From positions 1 through 64,000 of the forward strand of contig JAODTK010005607.1 of the NCBI GenBank assembly GCA_026419785.1: 64,000 nucleotides of DNA. Reading direction: 5' to 3'. The translations under genes were made by a program, and so were the position numbers. The notes under the pieces were generated by a model that was not told the origin of the DNA, ran no database searches, and was given only the letters and a program-made list of their open reading frames with translations. This stretch comes from Sclerodactyla briareus. Lineage: Eukaryota; Echinodermata; Holothuroidea; Dendrochirotida; Sclerodactylidae. This document shows positions 25,245 through 37,389 of the stretch, piece after piece (position 1 is the first letter of the stretch; each line of letters opens with the position of its first letter).

Positions 25245-25345
25245 TCTAATGGCAGTGGTGCGCCACGATTTCCCGACGGGGGGTCCGAGTTCCCCGACGG
25301 GGGGGGGGGGGGGGGGTCCCAAGTTCCCCGACGAGCTCACCCTAC
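25245..25345. repeat. GC-rich element with CCCCGACGGGG motifs and G-run
   Basis: TTCCCCGACGG and TTCCCCGACGAGCT phrases flank an 18-G run. The same phrases recur near 27905-27960, so this is a dispersed repeat. Confidence 0.6.
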
Positions 25346-25638
25346 CCCCTAAGTCAAAACCTGCATTTTGAATTTTTCACTTGTTGAACATTTTTCTTGA
25401 AGGAAAAAAAAACTAAAACATGAAATACCCATTGTGATAGCAAATGTTTCTTTCAATAGCTTCCCACTCAAATCAGACGCCCTTATCAGTAGAATAGGGT
25501 ACGGTATTCCAATACCTGGCACAGGAAAAATACCGGGGCACTGCGTCGTGAAAGCACACCACTCTACACAGATGCAAAACAGTGATAGACGGCAGAGCGA
25601 GCATCCTTCCCCAAAGAATTGTAACCTACTCCTTGCCA

Positions 25639-25740
25639 GTGGTGGACCGCGGAGACGGGGGGGGGGGGCTGCGGGGGCTTTAGCCCCCGCACTTTTCTGC
25701 CACCGGCATTTTTGGGCCGCCTAAATTTGGCCGCCCTGTG
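25639..25740. repeat. GC-rich hairpin repeat starting CAGTGGTGGACC
   Basis: A CAGTGGTGG start is followed by a G-run and a perfect 9-bp hairpin, GCGGGGGCT-TT-AGCCCCCGC (25671-25690). The start resembles hAT-type TIRs, but no matching opposite end was found. Confidence 0.5.
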
Positions 25741-25910
25741 ACTGGGTAAAAATTATGTTTAGCCTACTAATTTCAGCTATTACAAAAATAAATATGACAA
25801 TGAGCATTTTATGGACTTGTCGGCTAATCACAGCTCTGCAAATTGAAAACAACAATACGTGGATTCTGGCTAGCGATAACTCCCGAGATGCCCGCCCTAT
25901 CGTACGGTTA

Positions 25911-25973
25911 GACCTACTCGACTCCGGCGCCCCCAATGGTAGTAGCATTGTGGGCTCCGGAGTCGAGTAGGCC
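25911..25973. repeat. 28-bp inverted repeat, 25/28 matching, 7-nt spacer
   Basis: The left arm (25911-25938) contains CCTACTCGACTCCGG and the right arm (25946-25973) its complement, CCGGAGTCGAGTAGG. There are three mismatches over 28 bp. It could form a strong cruciform or hairpin, or be a minimal foldback element. Confidence 0.85.
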
Positions 25974-26255
25974 CTATAGTGTAGCATGAACCGGGTACAC
26001 CGTTTGTGTGGTGCCGGCAAGTAACGCGCATGCCACGCACATCCTACTGTATCGTCCACCTAACTACCAGGAATAGACGTGCACCTGCAGGTTCGAGTTA
26101 GGTTCGGGCGCCATCGTTTCCTTCAGCAGTGCAAGCCACTACCGATAGATTTATTTCGAGGCCGTTAACTTGATGATATCTGCCTTGAATGAGCGGTTTA
26201 ACCAGCCAGGTTTTGAGGCGTATGCAAAAATGGAGTCCCTGCTGGTGAAGGCTTG

Positions 26256-26715
26256 CTAATAAGGATGACTATGCACAGTAAAGGCAGTTTGTAGCAGATA
26301 CGTACTCCGCAGACATCGAAATAAATATGCTGGACGCGCATCTTGGCATCTATCGAGTACTGATGGCAAACTCTGAATCACCTGTTTCAGTGAATTTCTG
26401 AATGAAGTCAAGAGGCTGTCGGAAGAAGAAGGCTGCTGATGCAGAATGTAAATAAAAATTTGCAAGCTTCTGCATGTCAGTCATGCAACGAGTGCCACAG
26501 GAGAAAAGTCCTTGTCTACCGCGAGGAGAATCAAGACGTGGCTGCGTTTCGAACATGACGCAGAGGCGTTTCACCAGTCTAGCATCCTCATCACACATAA
26601 AAACCGAACAGACCGGCTACGCCCGTACTCCATCGGGAATGAGTTTGTGGCAGGCAACCCCAGACGAAGGATCAAGTTTGGCTCATTTAAGATGAGTAAA
26701 GATGTCCGTTTCTAG
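26256..26715 (-). pseudogene. Possible decayed mobile-element or gene ORF
   Basis: One minus-strand frame reads DARLVKRLCVMFETQPRLDS, then CGTRCMTDMQKLANF, while the adjoining frame continues SFRNSLKQVIQSLPSVLDRC. The codon quality is better than in neighbouring ORFs, but the frame shifts and no domain is recognised. Confidence 0.2.
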
Positions 26716-26719
26716 TCCG

Positions 26720-28140
26720 AGGCAAGATAAAAATGAGAACCGGCTGGGGGACAAGATTTATCCAGGAATTTGGTCCGTTGGATGGTGTCGGACGCGTCGA
26801 CCATTCGTGTAAACGTTAAAACGTTTAAACAACGAAGCCCTACTGGGGGATGTGACTATTTATCCATTCACGTGCCTGCCGTCAGGTTGTTCACAATATA
26901 TTGCTATGGTTCGATGTAAAGTAAACATCTGACCCACCTCTCTGAAATGCAAAACGTATTGAAGTCGTAGACCTACACAGTTCCTCCCAAACACATAACA
27001 TGTGTGAGATAGGAACCCCTGCTAGTAAATTCCTGACGTTGTCTGTTTGTTCGACAATAGCGGTAACTGGTAACGTCCCCAATGTTAATTCGACGAATAG
27101 ACGCCTAATGCTCCAGTCTAATGGCAATTGAGATACCCGTGTAGCACTTTCTTTTGCGGGAAAGATTTAGTACTAGATGTTGATCCCATGATTAGTTTTA
27201 GGCAGACACCTTCGTCACGTTACTGCGGGCACACATCCACATTCATTTTGTATGATTCACTGATTTTTTTGTTCATTCCATATTTTCCGCAGATCCCTCA
27301 TGGTCTATGTTCGGCCTACTATACGGGTGGCTATTCTCATTTTTGTAGGGCCTTAATAAGGACGGTTTTTCCAAGTTTATCTATTAGATTCAGGTTTTAC
27401 GTGATTTACCGTGGGTAGAAGTAATTCGTTTGTCGCGAAATTGAAAAAAAAAATGTGTACATGAATCCAATTTTAGGATATCAGTTACTGCCTGAAAACC
27501 ACGAAAGGTAGCTTCTACCTGCGATCTGGGGGGTCTGTCCATACCGAAAAAATTTTCTTGTACGCCCCGTGCCAACCGATGGTGCGCTCCGCTTAGATGG
27601 TGGGCCGCCACATGATAGCCTCCCACTCAATCTCTCCCGCGGTCCTGCTTGCAGGGACATTTCGAAGATATCCATAAGGCTTGTGTATCCTTTCGCATAT
27701 ATTCCACGATTGATAGTCTGTAGGGAATGATTCCGCCTGATCTTAAACTCGAGCTGAGGAACTTGGCATTACTATATAAGAAATGAGGCCGCGAAGCGCG
27801 CCGAAATTTTTTCAGCTTCCAAATATAGGAATTTTTCACTATAATAAGTTGGAAATGTAACTGTCGGGGCAAAGAACCCTCGTCGGGGTGTGTACATTAG
27901 TGTCCCCCCTCGGGCTCCCCGACGAGCTGGAAAAAAATCCCCGACGGGGGGGGGGCATGGCCCCCTCTGCCCTCCCCCTCTGGCCGCCATCCTGTCAATG
28001 GAAGTGGGAATCAGAGTGACACTAGTCAAGTTTGAGCATTTGTGCCCAGATGGGAAGAGGTGGTAGAAACCCGTGACCAGCTTACTCAGAGTTTGGGGTT
28101 GATTCCTCACTCACTGAAATGCGGAGTGGCTCCCCCTCAT
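26720..28140. other. Repeat-rich, no supported gene
   Basis: It includes a copy of the CCAACC-ATGGTG repeat (27570-27600; see 16570) and a TCCCCGACGGGGG-type GC-rich repeat (27890-27960; see 25245). ORFs on both strands are not supported. Confidence 0.5.
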
Positions 28141-28990
28141 CTCATGTAAATGGGGTGTTGTTTACCTGGATTAGGAAGAAGCTGAAGAAGTTATTGTAAG
28201 GAAGGGAACGGCTAGGGAGGATGATGGCAAATGCAGGGGGAAAACGAAAGCTAGTTTTGGAAGACAGAAATGGGAGAGTTAGTAGGGCGCTGACGTACCT
28301 GATCTGTGGACCTGCTCCGAGGATAGAATACTGAAGGCCTGTGACGGAGTAATGTGTAAAACGAGGCAGGAAGATCGGGTGTACACCTGTAAATAGGGTG
28401 TATAAAACATGGTACAAGATAGCTGAAGATATACAGGCAAGTACAAGACAATGAAGAATCGGGCACGAAGGGTGGTTTGTGAAAGCTATGTGGAAGAAGG
28501 CTGAGGATGAGTGTGTGAGAATACATACAAGTTGTCAGGTTGCCTGAAGTTTATTTAGGAAGGAAGAGATGTGAGAGAGAAAGGACCTGACATGAATGAC
28601 GGATTTGGTCAGATTTTTCCGAAGGAGTCCCTGGGTGAAAGTTGGTATACATCTGTGCTGTCACCATTGGTGTTTGCATCTTGGTCATGTGGTTACGTAG
28701 AGTGTGAGAGAGGGCTTGAAGAGTGAGATGCTGTTAGTCGGATGATCTTGTCCTGATGAGTGGAACAATGGAGTTTGCGATAGCGTTCTGACCTGGAAGG
28801 AGGCTGAGGAAAGCATTGGAGTTCAAAGTGGAATTGACCAAGAAGGGAGGACGGACGACCAACAGATTACATGGAAAGGCGGGGTGGAGGGGGAGATCCA
28901 TAAGTTGGTCTGTGAAGAGGATGCCCCAAATCGAGCAGGATGGCGGATGGTGGTGAGGAACGATTGCTGAAAGGCGAGGTGAGTCCACCA
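28140..28990 (+). other. Purine-rich region
   Basis: About 850 bases are strongly A+G-biased on the plus strand, with frequent GAAG, GGAAG and GTGAGAG words. The long pyrimidine-biased minus-strand ORFs are a by-product of this skew and are not called as genes. Confidence 0.55.
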
Positions 28991-29044
28991 CCCTGGTCTC
29001 AGGGACAAACCTGAATTAAAACTTGACGACTGAATGCACGGGCT

Positions 29045-30550
29045 AAAATACCTGACATGGTACTCAGTTGTGTCCCTATGCATCCTGTAACTTCCCTTCC
29101 TCCCCATCCTTGTCACAGCAGCAGCTTCCAGCAGCCAAGAACAGAGCCGGATTATTCAACAGAAGCACCCGACACATACAGCTGATCTCATGCAATCACA
29201 CTGAAGCATTCATCAAGGCAAAATCATTGAATTACTATTCAGGCCTGCCGCTATGAATATTTATGAGCTGCATCAAAGTGCACTCTATATATATAAACCT
29301 GATTCTCATCCAATCACACTGAAGCCAGTTTACAAGCAGAATCAGTAAAATTACAATTTAGGCCCTCAGAATAATGTCAGTGACCCCATACACCTAATCC
29401 TGACTTTTACGTCAGCTATTATAAGGCATCAGACCTACTGTTGGGAGATATTTCCTTTCCGACAATTCCTTGTAAGCCCCACCTACTCATAAATATTACT
29501 TAGATAGGCACCACAAAAAATGGGGACCTTCTACTCACCATGAATAATCAACAACCAAGTACGGATCATCATCCTTTTGCGTCTTCCACTCATTGCCTTC
29601 AAGCCAAAATCAGTTTTAGGCCATTCCCCAATGATTAATAATGAGCTGCATCAAAGTATACACTATACCCATAAACCTGACCTTATGCCAAAGAACGGAA
29701 GAAAGTTTTGTGTGGAGCAAAACAGACATACGTGATGTGGAGATATTGAAATTTTCGAAAAGTCCTGCCCACTCAAAGTGTATGCCCACACATAACTGAC
29801 ATCATTGCCAACACACTAAAGTTAAGCTCGCCCACTCAGGAATAAAGAATGCGACGGACACCTAAAACAATGGGCAACATCACTCACAAATGGGTGACGT
29901 TACCACTCAATTATGAGATCATCAGATATTGAGTTCCTACCACTTATCGCATTCAAAAGAAATGAATGAAATTTTGATTTGAAGGCCGCCTCCTCATGAA
30001 TATGGAGAGATTAACATGAAAAACAACAGGCATTATCTACAGACAATAGGAAATCCACCACCCAAGAATGAGGTCAATCGGACCTTGTGTCTTCCAATTA
30101 TCGTGTACAATGAAAGCATCTCACACACACACACACGCAAGACGACATAGATTCCTCAGCTACTGTTCGGTCACGGTTCTCAGTGTCATCAATTTTAGAA
30201 GCAAGTGTTAATGTTTTAAACAGCAGCACCATAAAAAAAAAAAAAAAAACATTCTCATCTTGCAACCAAAGCGTCAGGTCCACTAAAACGATATTTATCG
30301 GGATAGATATGAACAATTTCTTTGTCTTGTTGCAAAAAATGATCAGATCCTCAATTTTGCTGCTAGAAACACCTGGACCAATAATAAGGACTTCACTTAT
30401 TTTCTTTCAAACCAGACTAGATTGGAAAAATGATACACCGGGCAAAATCACCTGACAGTTATTCAGTTGCAACCACTTCAGTTTTATGTATTCTGCACCT
30501 CCCCCTCTTCCCCGATCTCTGTCATGGCAGCAGCTACCAGCAGACAAGAA
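29045..30550 (+). repeat. Decayed repeat cluster with two direct repeats
   Basis: About 105 bases at 29045-29150 (ACCTGACATGG, then CTTCCTCCCCATC, then GCAGCAGCTTCCAGCAG) recur at about 30447-30550 with similar wording. Between them, units of about 123 bp, marked by ATCACACTGAAGC and GAGCTGCATCAAAGT, appear at about 29193, 29265, 29316 and 29650. No coding sequence was seen. Confidence 0.6.
30120..30260 (+). repeat. CA tract and A-run, possible family-B 3' end
   Basis: ACACACACACACACGC is followed by GACATAGATTCCTCAG, like other family-B 3' ends. An A-run of about 18 lies 90 bases further on. Confidence 0.4.
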
Positions 30551-30559
30551 AACATGTGA

Positions 30560-31459
30560 TAAGATTCATCTGAAATGTTTGCACGGCAGAAGTAATTTTA
30601 CCACCACTCCCGATGGAGTACAGCGCCCCGGGAGGCAGTAGTTTCAATTGCTAGAACAACCTGGACACATTAATGAAGGACTTTACTCTGTATGTATTAG
30701 TTTCCACTCAAAGTGGAATAATTTTTCAAAACTTTTTATATAACCTTTCTCCATTCATTGAGAGCTATACAGTTGTAGTACTCCTTCAGTTTCAACAGAA
30801 ATGTGTTTGTTCACAATTCAAGGGACATGGAGGTGAGATTCAGTGAACAGTAGTCTGGTAGTCCAGATACTGCAAGCTATACCTTATGCTTTACCGTTTG
30901 CCCTAAAAAAAGTGTAGCAGTCTGAACATTTTGTTTTATAGAGCGACCGGCTTTCAAGGGTGGGCCGCCACTACTTGTATTTGGATCGAACATGTGTGCA
31001 CCCATGTGAAAGGCAAGGGCTGTTACCAAAGAAGTAACACGTCAACAAAGCCATGCAGAGTCACTTGAGACCCAATGGTCATGTAAATAGGACTTGATTG
31101 ATTACTTTCTATTTATCACATGTCTGGCAGCCGGAACCCCAGACCGAATTTGAGTCGATTTGAGTGTACCGATAAGGCACAATCAGCGATTGCAAAATTC
31201 GCCTATTGTGACATCATGGGGGGGGGGGGGGGACGCAGCATCCCCATAAAAACAAAGTCAGTGTAAAACATGTACTTTTGAAAATGTTGACCAAACAAAC
31301 TATAGATGGGATCCAGATGAAAACTACAAATTCGTTTGAAATACTACAGAATTAATCTCTTCCATCATAGTTTAGTTCAATATAGTCTTTCACCTGTGCT
31401 AGTCGAAGACAAAATTGTTACATGACCATTGGCCTTTTGATGAAATTCTTTTTTTACAG
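30560..31459. other. No recognised gene; G-run at 31219
   Basis: A run of about 14 G lies at 31219-31232. No exon is supported before the acceptor at 31459. Confidence 0.5.
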
Positions 31460-31540
31460 GAAGGCACCAATCTAAGTCGATATGACATCATGAAGGAGCT
31501 TTGGGAGCTTCCAAAAGTCCACAGAGTACTGAATGAATAG
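31460..31540 (+). CDS. Candidate terminal exon, 26 codons plus stop
   Basis: A strong polypyrimidine tract and acceptor (TTCTTTTTTTACAG) precede an open stretch reading EGTNLSRYDIMKELW, then LPKVHRVLNE and TAG. The other two frames close quickly. If real, it would be the last exon of a plus-strand gene, ending about 65 bases from the stop of the minus-strand gene (31605) in a tail-to-tail arrangement. Upstream partner exons were not found and the protein is unrecognised. It is short, so chance is a real alternative. Confidence 0.3.
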   Translation, partial: EGTNLSRYDIMKELWELPKVHRVLNE

Positions 31541-31604
31541 TATTATAACCACCAGCTGAAGCCTCACGATGCAGTGAATCAGCAGAAATCATGTTCCTGC
31601 CTAG

Positions 31605-31807
31605 CTAGGTGGGTATCACAATAACTTCTGTGCGAGGTCCTTGTTCAATCTTTCCAGCTCCTGATGCACTTCTCTCTCTTTTCCCGGATTTTTTCGTCAT
31701 CTTCTCTCTTTGCTTCAAATACTCCCTTAACCAGTCAACAACATATGAAGAGATGGAAAGGAGATCGAACAGCAGAGATACTTTGAATGTTAAAACTACT
31801 GTCCCTA
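31605..31807 (-). CDS. Putative minus-strand gene, terminal exon
   Basis: This exon follows the acceptor TTCTTTTTTCAATCACAG and runs 66 codons to TAG. It begins with a hydrophobic stretch (GTVVLTFKVSLLFDLL), continues VVDWLREYLKQREKMTKK and ends in a basic, then acidic, tail with the C-terminus EVIVIPT. It enters in phase 1, which matches the phase-1 exit of the 32458-32562 exon. The hydrophobic segment could be one membrane helix with a basic cytosolic tail. Function is unknown. ORFs on the plus strand of this stretch are taken as shadows. Confidence 0.5.
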
Positions 31808-32457
31808 CTGTGATTGAAAAAAGAATCTACTCTATATGGTCGACCTGCTTACCACGAATGAGCCTGCTGCATTTTTGCATCCGACATTTTTATTGGGTTT
31901 CACAGGGGCATAACAGACACCTACAACACAATGACACATACACATGCCACGCATGATTGCGTCCTTCCTTCTGCTTCTAGCACGAAAACAACGCGATCGC
32001 TCCCAGTGTCTCACCTGGTCACGTGAGCAGGGGTTTCCTCATCATTCTCTATGTCACACAATTAAAACACATTCCATGTTGCTCTTTCAGATTGTTATTA
32101 GCATATAAGGGGAAACAGCTTACTAAAACATGACAATTGCAAATTCATAAGGACTCATTATTGACGCCTCCTACCAAGGAGCTACAAGTTTTGGTGGAGA
32201 ATGTGAGTAAAATTGCCTAAATCAAGCAAATAAGACACAATACTCAACTTCCCATTACTAAATATCTTGGGTAAATAGTGACCGCCGATTCTAAACAGTG
32301 CATTAACATCAGTATTCACAGAGCAAATCCAATAATAATCAACCTATAACTTTTGGATTGGAAAGAACCTCCCAGATGGCTATATATACACCTCTCGACA
32401 TTTCCTTCAACAAAATGTTTTTTTCTGTCTTCACTTTGCTTTGGGGCCTGAAATTAC

Positions 32458-32562
32458 CTGACTTGGAAATCTCACCGAGCCACAAATGACCCTCGCTCTT
32501 ACTACTTGATGCAGCGTAAGATCCTCTGTATCTGGACATTACAATATAATCTCGGAGCAAAA
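32458..32562 (-). CDS. Putative minus-strand gene, internal exon
   Basis: It is 105 nt, flanked by acceptor TTGCTTGTTTTGAG and donor CAG|GTAATT. Only one phase is open (phase 1 in, phase 1 out). It reads LLRDYIVMSRYRGSYAASSS, then SEGHLWLGEISKS. Its phases fit both neighbours (33063-33095 and 31605-31807), which is the main reason for calling this a gene. The family is not recognised. Confidence 0.5.
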
Positions 32563-33062
32563 CTCAAAACAAGCAATATGCTATGCCAATAAAACTTGTT
32601 GAACCTTTCTCTCTCCTAGACGTTGCATGCCGCAAATAGAAGGCAAACTGCCATTCTTAGTCAACTTTTGTGTCTCAATAGAACACGCAAAATTGGAATT
32701 TGGTCCTCTTTGGCGATCATATGCCATACAGCCTGGCCCCGATTTCATTAATTGAGGGGGGTGGGGTGAGGTCTCCTATGCTTGTGTAAATGCGTTTTTG
32801 CTGTGACTCATGTTTGTTGGTATAATGTGCCTGAACAGATTGCTATTTATTATATAGCATACTAGTTTTAGCAAATTACTATAATTAACATAGCATGCAG
32901 GTGTTGTAATTTGTCCAGTGCCTTTCTAATAGAATGGATATGGTATATATTTTCAACATGCACACAGGAATGACACAAATTATTATTCCTATAAATTAGA
33001 AGTAGAGAAGGTCTAACATTTGGAGTAAAGGTTTTAATACCAAGAAAAAAATACTTAATTAC

Positions 33063-33095
33063 CAACTCTTGCAGGGTTGGGGAAATTTCTGTACC
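33063..33095 (-). CDS. Putative minus-strand gene, 33-nt micro-exon
   Basis: A very strong acceptor (TTCTTTATTTTTTGTTTACAG) and the donor TTG|GTAATT bound 33 nt. In the phase demanded by the next exon it encodes YRNFPNPARV plus split codons at both ends. The exon is short, so support comes from splice signals and phase only. Confidence 0.4.
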
Positions 33096-33601
33096 CTGTA
33101 AACAAAAAATAAAGAATTAGAATAATAGTGTAAAATATATCAGCCATTCGTAAAAATATGCTAAATAAGTTGTCTACTTTGCCTAGTTTACGCGAAGTTT
33201 CAAACTCATTTGTAAACCCCAAAGAATTACTGCCCAGCATTAACGTACAACAAAAATGTCTGCAGTCATAAGCAGGAATTGAAGCTTACTTGCATTAATT
33301 CAAACATGGTGAAAATCATTGGAGAACCAAACAGGTTTTCAAGTCACATCTCTTGCATCCGTGTGTGAGCTTAATGCAAATAACACGAGTTCTAGTATGG
33401 CTTCAGTCCTCCTCTGTAGTTGCTTCTCAAGACAGGGTGTAAAATAATACGATCATATTTACAACTTCTAGGCCATAATACAGGTTTTGATTTGATTTTC
33501 TGTGGTTTGCGAAGGCCAAGTAAAGGGTCATCCATGAACCCTGGCCAAATTGACATGGATTATCACCGGCGATAACTCTCTTCTCTTTTCTTCTCGACTA
33601 G

Positions 33602-33922
33602 TGCTCAACGATATTGAGGCGTGATGTAACTATTCCCAACCTGCGCCTGGGACCACCATTTCATGTCCTCTTCGAATGGACAATTAGTGAACTCCAGAAT
33701 CCGACCAATCTCTTGGAACCTGGAGGAGCCAAGATCTCACAAACTTTTGTTCTTACAGCTGACGGTAGACTAATTTGCAAATATGCTGACACAAACCCTA
33801 GAAACCACGCTCAATCCACTGCATACAGTGGAACTATGAAGAGAAGAACAAGATTTTGCTATTCACAACTAAGAGTACAGCCCTATGAAAAATGGCTGTT
33901 AACTGTTGGGAATTGGTACTAG
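33602..33922 (+). CDS. Candidate terminal exon of an unrecognised protein
   Basis: A long pyrimidine tract and acceptor (TCTTTTCTTCTCGACTAG) precede 106 open codons and TAG. The translation starts CSTILRRDVTIPNLRLGPPF and includes FEWTISELQNPTNLLEPGG, FVLTADGRLICKYAD and YSQLRVQPYEKWLL. The composition is protein-like. No start is needed if it is a last exon. It lies inside an intron of the putative minus-strand gene, so it would be a nested gene, a pseudogene or a chance ORF. Further plus-strand ORFs at 33906-34226 and 34223-34411 have no clear junctions. Confidence 0.3.
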   Translation, partial: CSTILRRDVTIPNLRLGPPFHVLFEWTISELQNPTNLLEPGGAKISQTFVLTADGRLICKYADTNPRNHAQSTAYSGTMKRRTRFCYSQLRVQPYEKWLLTVGNWY

Positions 33923-34654
33923 ACCTTTTTCGCAAATAGCGTGTCGCGTGCACTGTGGGATAGTTTTTGATGCATGCTGGGATACCGTACTTCAGGGGGC
34001 AGTTTTTGTGTTAGCATGCATTGGAAAACTGGTAATTTTCAATTATTTTCTTCAATTCAGTCATATTTTTACAAATCTAGTATGTTGTCCCGATAATTTC
34101 TGCCACTTTGGATTTTCCTATGGTCCAGTCAACCCGAGCAAAGTTGTCAAATTGCTGAGCATTGCCAGGGGTGTCATCCCACCGTTGATCCTGCGTGCTC
34201 CACATGGATACTGTACACGGGGTTGACCAAACCAGAACACGTTCTGTTTGACACTCTTGCCTTATGGGGTGACAGGGGAGTCAAGAAGTGGTTTCCCTGT
34301 CACTCTTTCATTACTACGTCCTCCCATGCAGAAGACATGATATATATATCAAGGGACCACACATCCATCACACGTACGAAGACCAAAGATTCAAATAGCA
34401 AAACAAACTAATACAGTGAGAGCACCGCCAGCCAAGACTCAGGTTTTGGCATGGTGTCTATATGGCAACAGGAAAGCCATGGTTTTACCCTGTCATGAAC
34501 CCTGTCCTTTTCTCATTCAATAACCTGTCTAACACTTGTAAACCCTGCCCACAAACCCTATCACAGACACAACCGTCTGGAAAGTTTTTGCCAGTTTCCC
34601 TTTTATGCCATTCACAGCGGTCATGTGACCGCCAGACCAGAGAAAAACAGGAGC

Positions 34655-34740
34655 ATTATTATGAGAATTCATACCTTTGTTCTAAATATGTCTCGGTTAA
34701 TGTCTCCCTTATCTGTCTGGTGGAGGACGTTGATTTCATA
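34655..34740 (-). other. Possible additional 42-nt minus-strand exon
   Basis: Within this stretch, acceptor CGTCCTCCACCAG and donor AAAG|GTATGA enclose 42 nt that read TDKGDINRDIFRTK (phase 0). The phase does not fit the main chain of the minus-strand gene. It could be an alternative exon or a coincidence. Confidence 0.25.
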
Positions 34741-37040
34741 CTGATAGGCGGGCTAACAAATTGTCACTGGCCTCGCTACCCATTCCTGCAACAAATATGT
34801 TGGAGAATGCAAGATTTATGCCTGGGGGGATTGTCTCTTTTCCATCTTTCATTCAGGTAGCCTTGGAAAAGTGAATTTATGGCAGTTGGCGGACCTTCAC
34901 CAGGTTCATATATCAGAGGATGTGCTGTAAGGGTAAAGGGTATTTCATGCTATGTCAACTGGCCCTGCCTGCCCTCATGCCATCTCAGATTCATGCCTCC
35001 ACAATGGCATGAAATGCTGTGAAAAATATACAGCAGCATATTGCAGGGGGACACAGCCATGAGAAGGGGGACCCCCTACGGGGCATGATAACCCCCCAAC
35101 CTCCTATGGTTGTCGGCCTCTCTTTTTTCAAACTCGTAAAATTTCCCATTGCTGTTTCTGGCTCATCCGCAACTTCCATCATGTGGTTGTAGCTTGATAG
35201 AGTGCAATGTTAATATGAATTCACTTTCCAGCTTTTGCATCCATTGGTATGAGCCTTTCACATGTTAGTGTCGAATGCTCAGCACTAACAGCTCGAGAGT
35301 ATTAATGATTTTCTCCCCATATTCTCTATTTTATGGTTTATTTAAACTACATAATTCTTCAAAAGCACCAGTTTCCTCTCATCTCTTTGGATGTTATTGT
35401 TGAATAAGTATTGCAAGAAAATCTGTGTGTTTGAGGATTGTAGTTTCTGTCAGAGGAGTTTGAACCATTGTTTTGGCCCTCTGTTGCCTGCAGCGGTCGA
35501 ATAGCCCGCGTACCTCTTGCCCCTTTGACACAATGGCATTTATTCTCATTAACTGTCACCATGAAAAGGCTTATTGAATCTTCTCAATCCTACCAAAAAC
35601 CAGCCATTAGGGCACACATTGGCTACCTTTTTTTTATATTTCCTCCCTATAATTCCAATATCCTCTTTCAAAAGAGTTTTAGAATATAATTGCATGGGGT
35701 TTGACTAACGCAAGGCCCAGACGAATGGCAGACGTTTGTTGTTGCACTTTCCACGGCCATGAACTGCACTGGCACACATAAGAAGGCAAGGCCTCTGTGT
35801 GTTTGAGAGGGTAGTAGAGAAACACACAAATAGCACATGGAGAAGTGTCCATCGCTTCAAATAATCTATCTGGGTAGATGACCCTTGTTCTGAAGAAAAA
35901 ACATGACTCTACTAAACTCCCCTTATAAATCACTTGAATATGAGCTACAATCCTAATTCATTTCATCCTCAAGGGACTATTCATAGGACGTGTGACTGAT
36001 TGATGAAGGTCTAAATACCCTTGACTGGATTTTTTTTCACCCATCATCAAAGCATAGGGCATGAAAGTGAATGACCATGTTAATACAAAGCAAAAAGAGT
36101 TTCTGTCATAATCCCACAGAATTGCACAAAAAGGTATGACTAACCACACCTGGAGCAGACGCCCCTTCCACCGGCTTCATTTCTTCTGCCCCCGATATCT
36201 CGTTGGGCCCCACAGCCCGATTGATGATACTTCCTGCAGAGCGGAAGACCCCCCCCCCGAAAGCGTTATAAATAAAAGGAAAGTCTTATTAGGCATATTT
36301 TCACCTTTGCCTATCTGTGTTTTTTAGTCGGCTTAATAACGGATAATGAGTGAATGTGCATGCTCACGTTCCGTTAGCCTTGCTTTCTGAGTTGCAGTAG
36401 AGTATGGGCCAAATCAGATGTGTCTTAAACAGTTAATTAATGATTTATGCAAAAAATTAGACACGTATCATTTGACCTCAAGTGACCTACTCTTCAAAAT
36501 TCAGGACAGAAGGTGACCAAAATGGGGAAGTCTAACGAGCTTTGAAAATCTGAATAGCTTATGCAAATTAAACACATTTAAATACTCCCGTATCTTGACT
36601 CAACACACAATTTTAATGTTCTTGGGACGAAGGTCGACCTGGTCTGCGGAGTTTCAGGGAATCCAGGAACTGTTATTAGTCATAGCAAACTGTTTTGGTG
36701 GGAATCATCATCTAGGGACATTCAGCGAGACATTCAGATATAACTGGCGCTGTGTCACTCTTGCTTCGTTTGTCAAGAAGTCATCAGCAATTTGCGCATC
36801 TAGCACTCTTAATGCCTTATGTTCATTTCATGCCCAAATCCAGGAAAAATAACACCACCATCAGGATGATACCTAAACGGTCATATCCCGTGAAAAATAC
36901 TGAGAAACTTGTGGGGGCGAAAAAAAACAAACATTTATTTGAACGCCTAATGATTAGGCATTTGGCCGAGCCTGCCACGTAATTTGGTCAATATTCGCAG
37001 GAAGTTTAGAATGATTGCTATATTCAGTGTGTGATATCTG

Positions 37041-37079
37041 GTAAAAAAAACAAAAAAAAAAAAAAAAAAAAAAAAAATA
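37041..37079. repeat. Poly-A tract
   Basis: A run of A is interrupted by a single C, about 35 bases in all. It is followed by AATAACATTTT. It may be the tail of a decayed retroposon. Confidence 0.85.
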
Positions 37080-37389
37080 ACATTTTATATACTCCATAGG
37101 GAAAAATATATAAGTATCCGATATTTAATTACCCTCCCTCATGAACCTCATCTCAGAGCGAGGGAAACAAAAGAATCTGGGCCAACATCTTCATTTTTGG
37201 AGCTTCGGGCTGTTCAAAGCTGAGCAAAAAAAATAGGCAAGCAGATCAAAGTACAATAGTCATTTAAATATGACTCAAATCTAGGTACTTTATAGCATGA
37301 CATGGGGAAGCCAACTCCCGAACAATCAAAGCTGAATCAGAATGCACAATAATGCAAAATTGGAAGAAGAAGAGGAGAGAAAGAAAAGA

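Noticed and set aside
28142..28526. Two 91-codon minus-strand ORFs
   Set aside because: Their Pro/Ser/Phe/Leu-rich composition follows directly from the pyrimidine bias of the strand.
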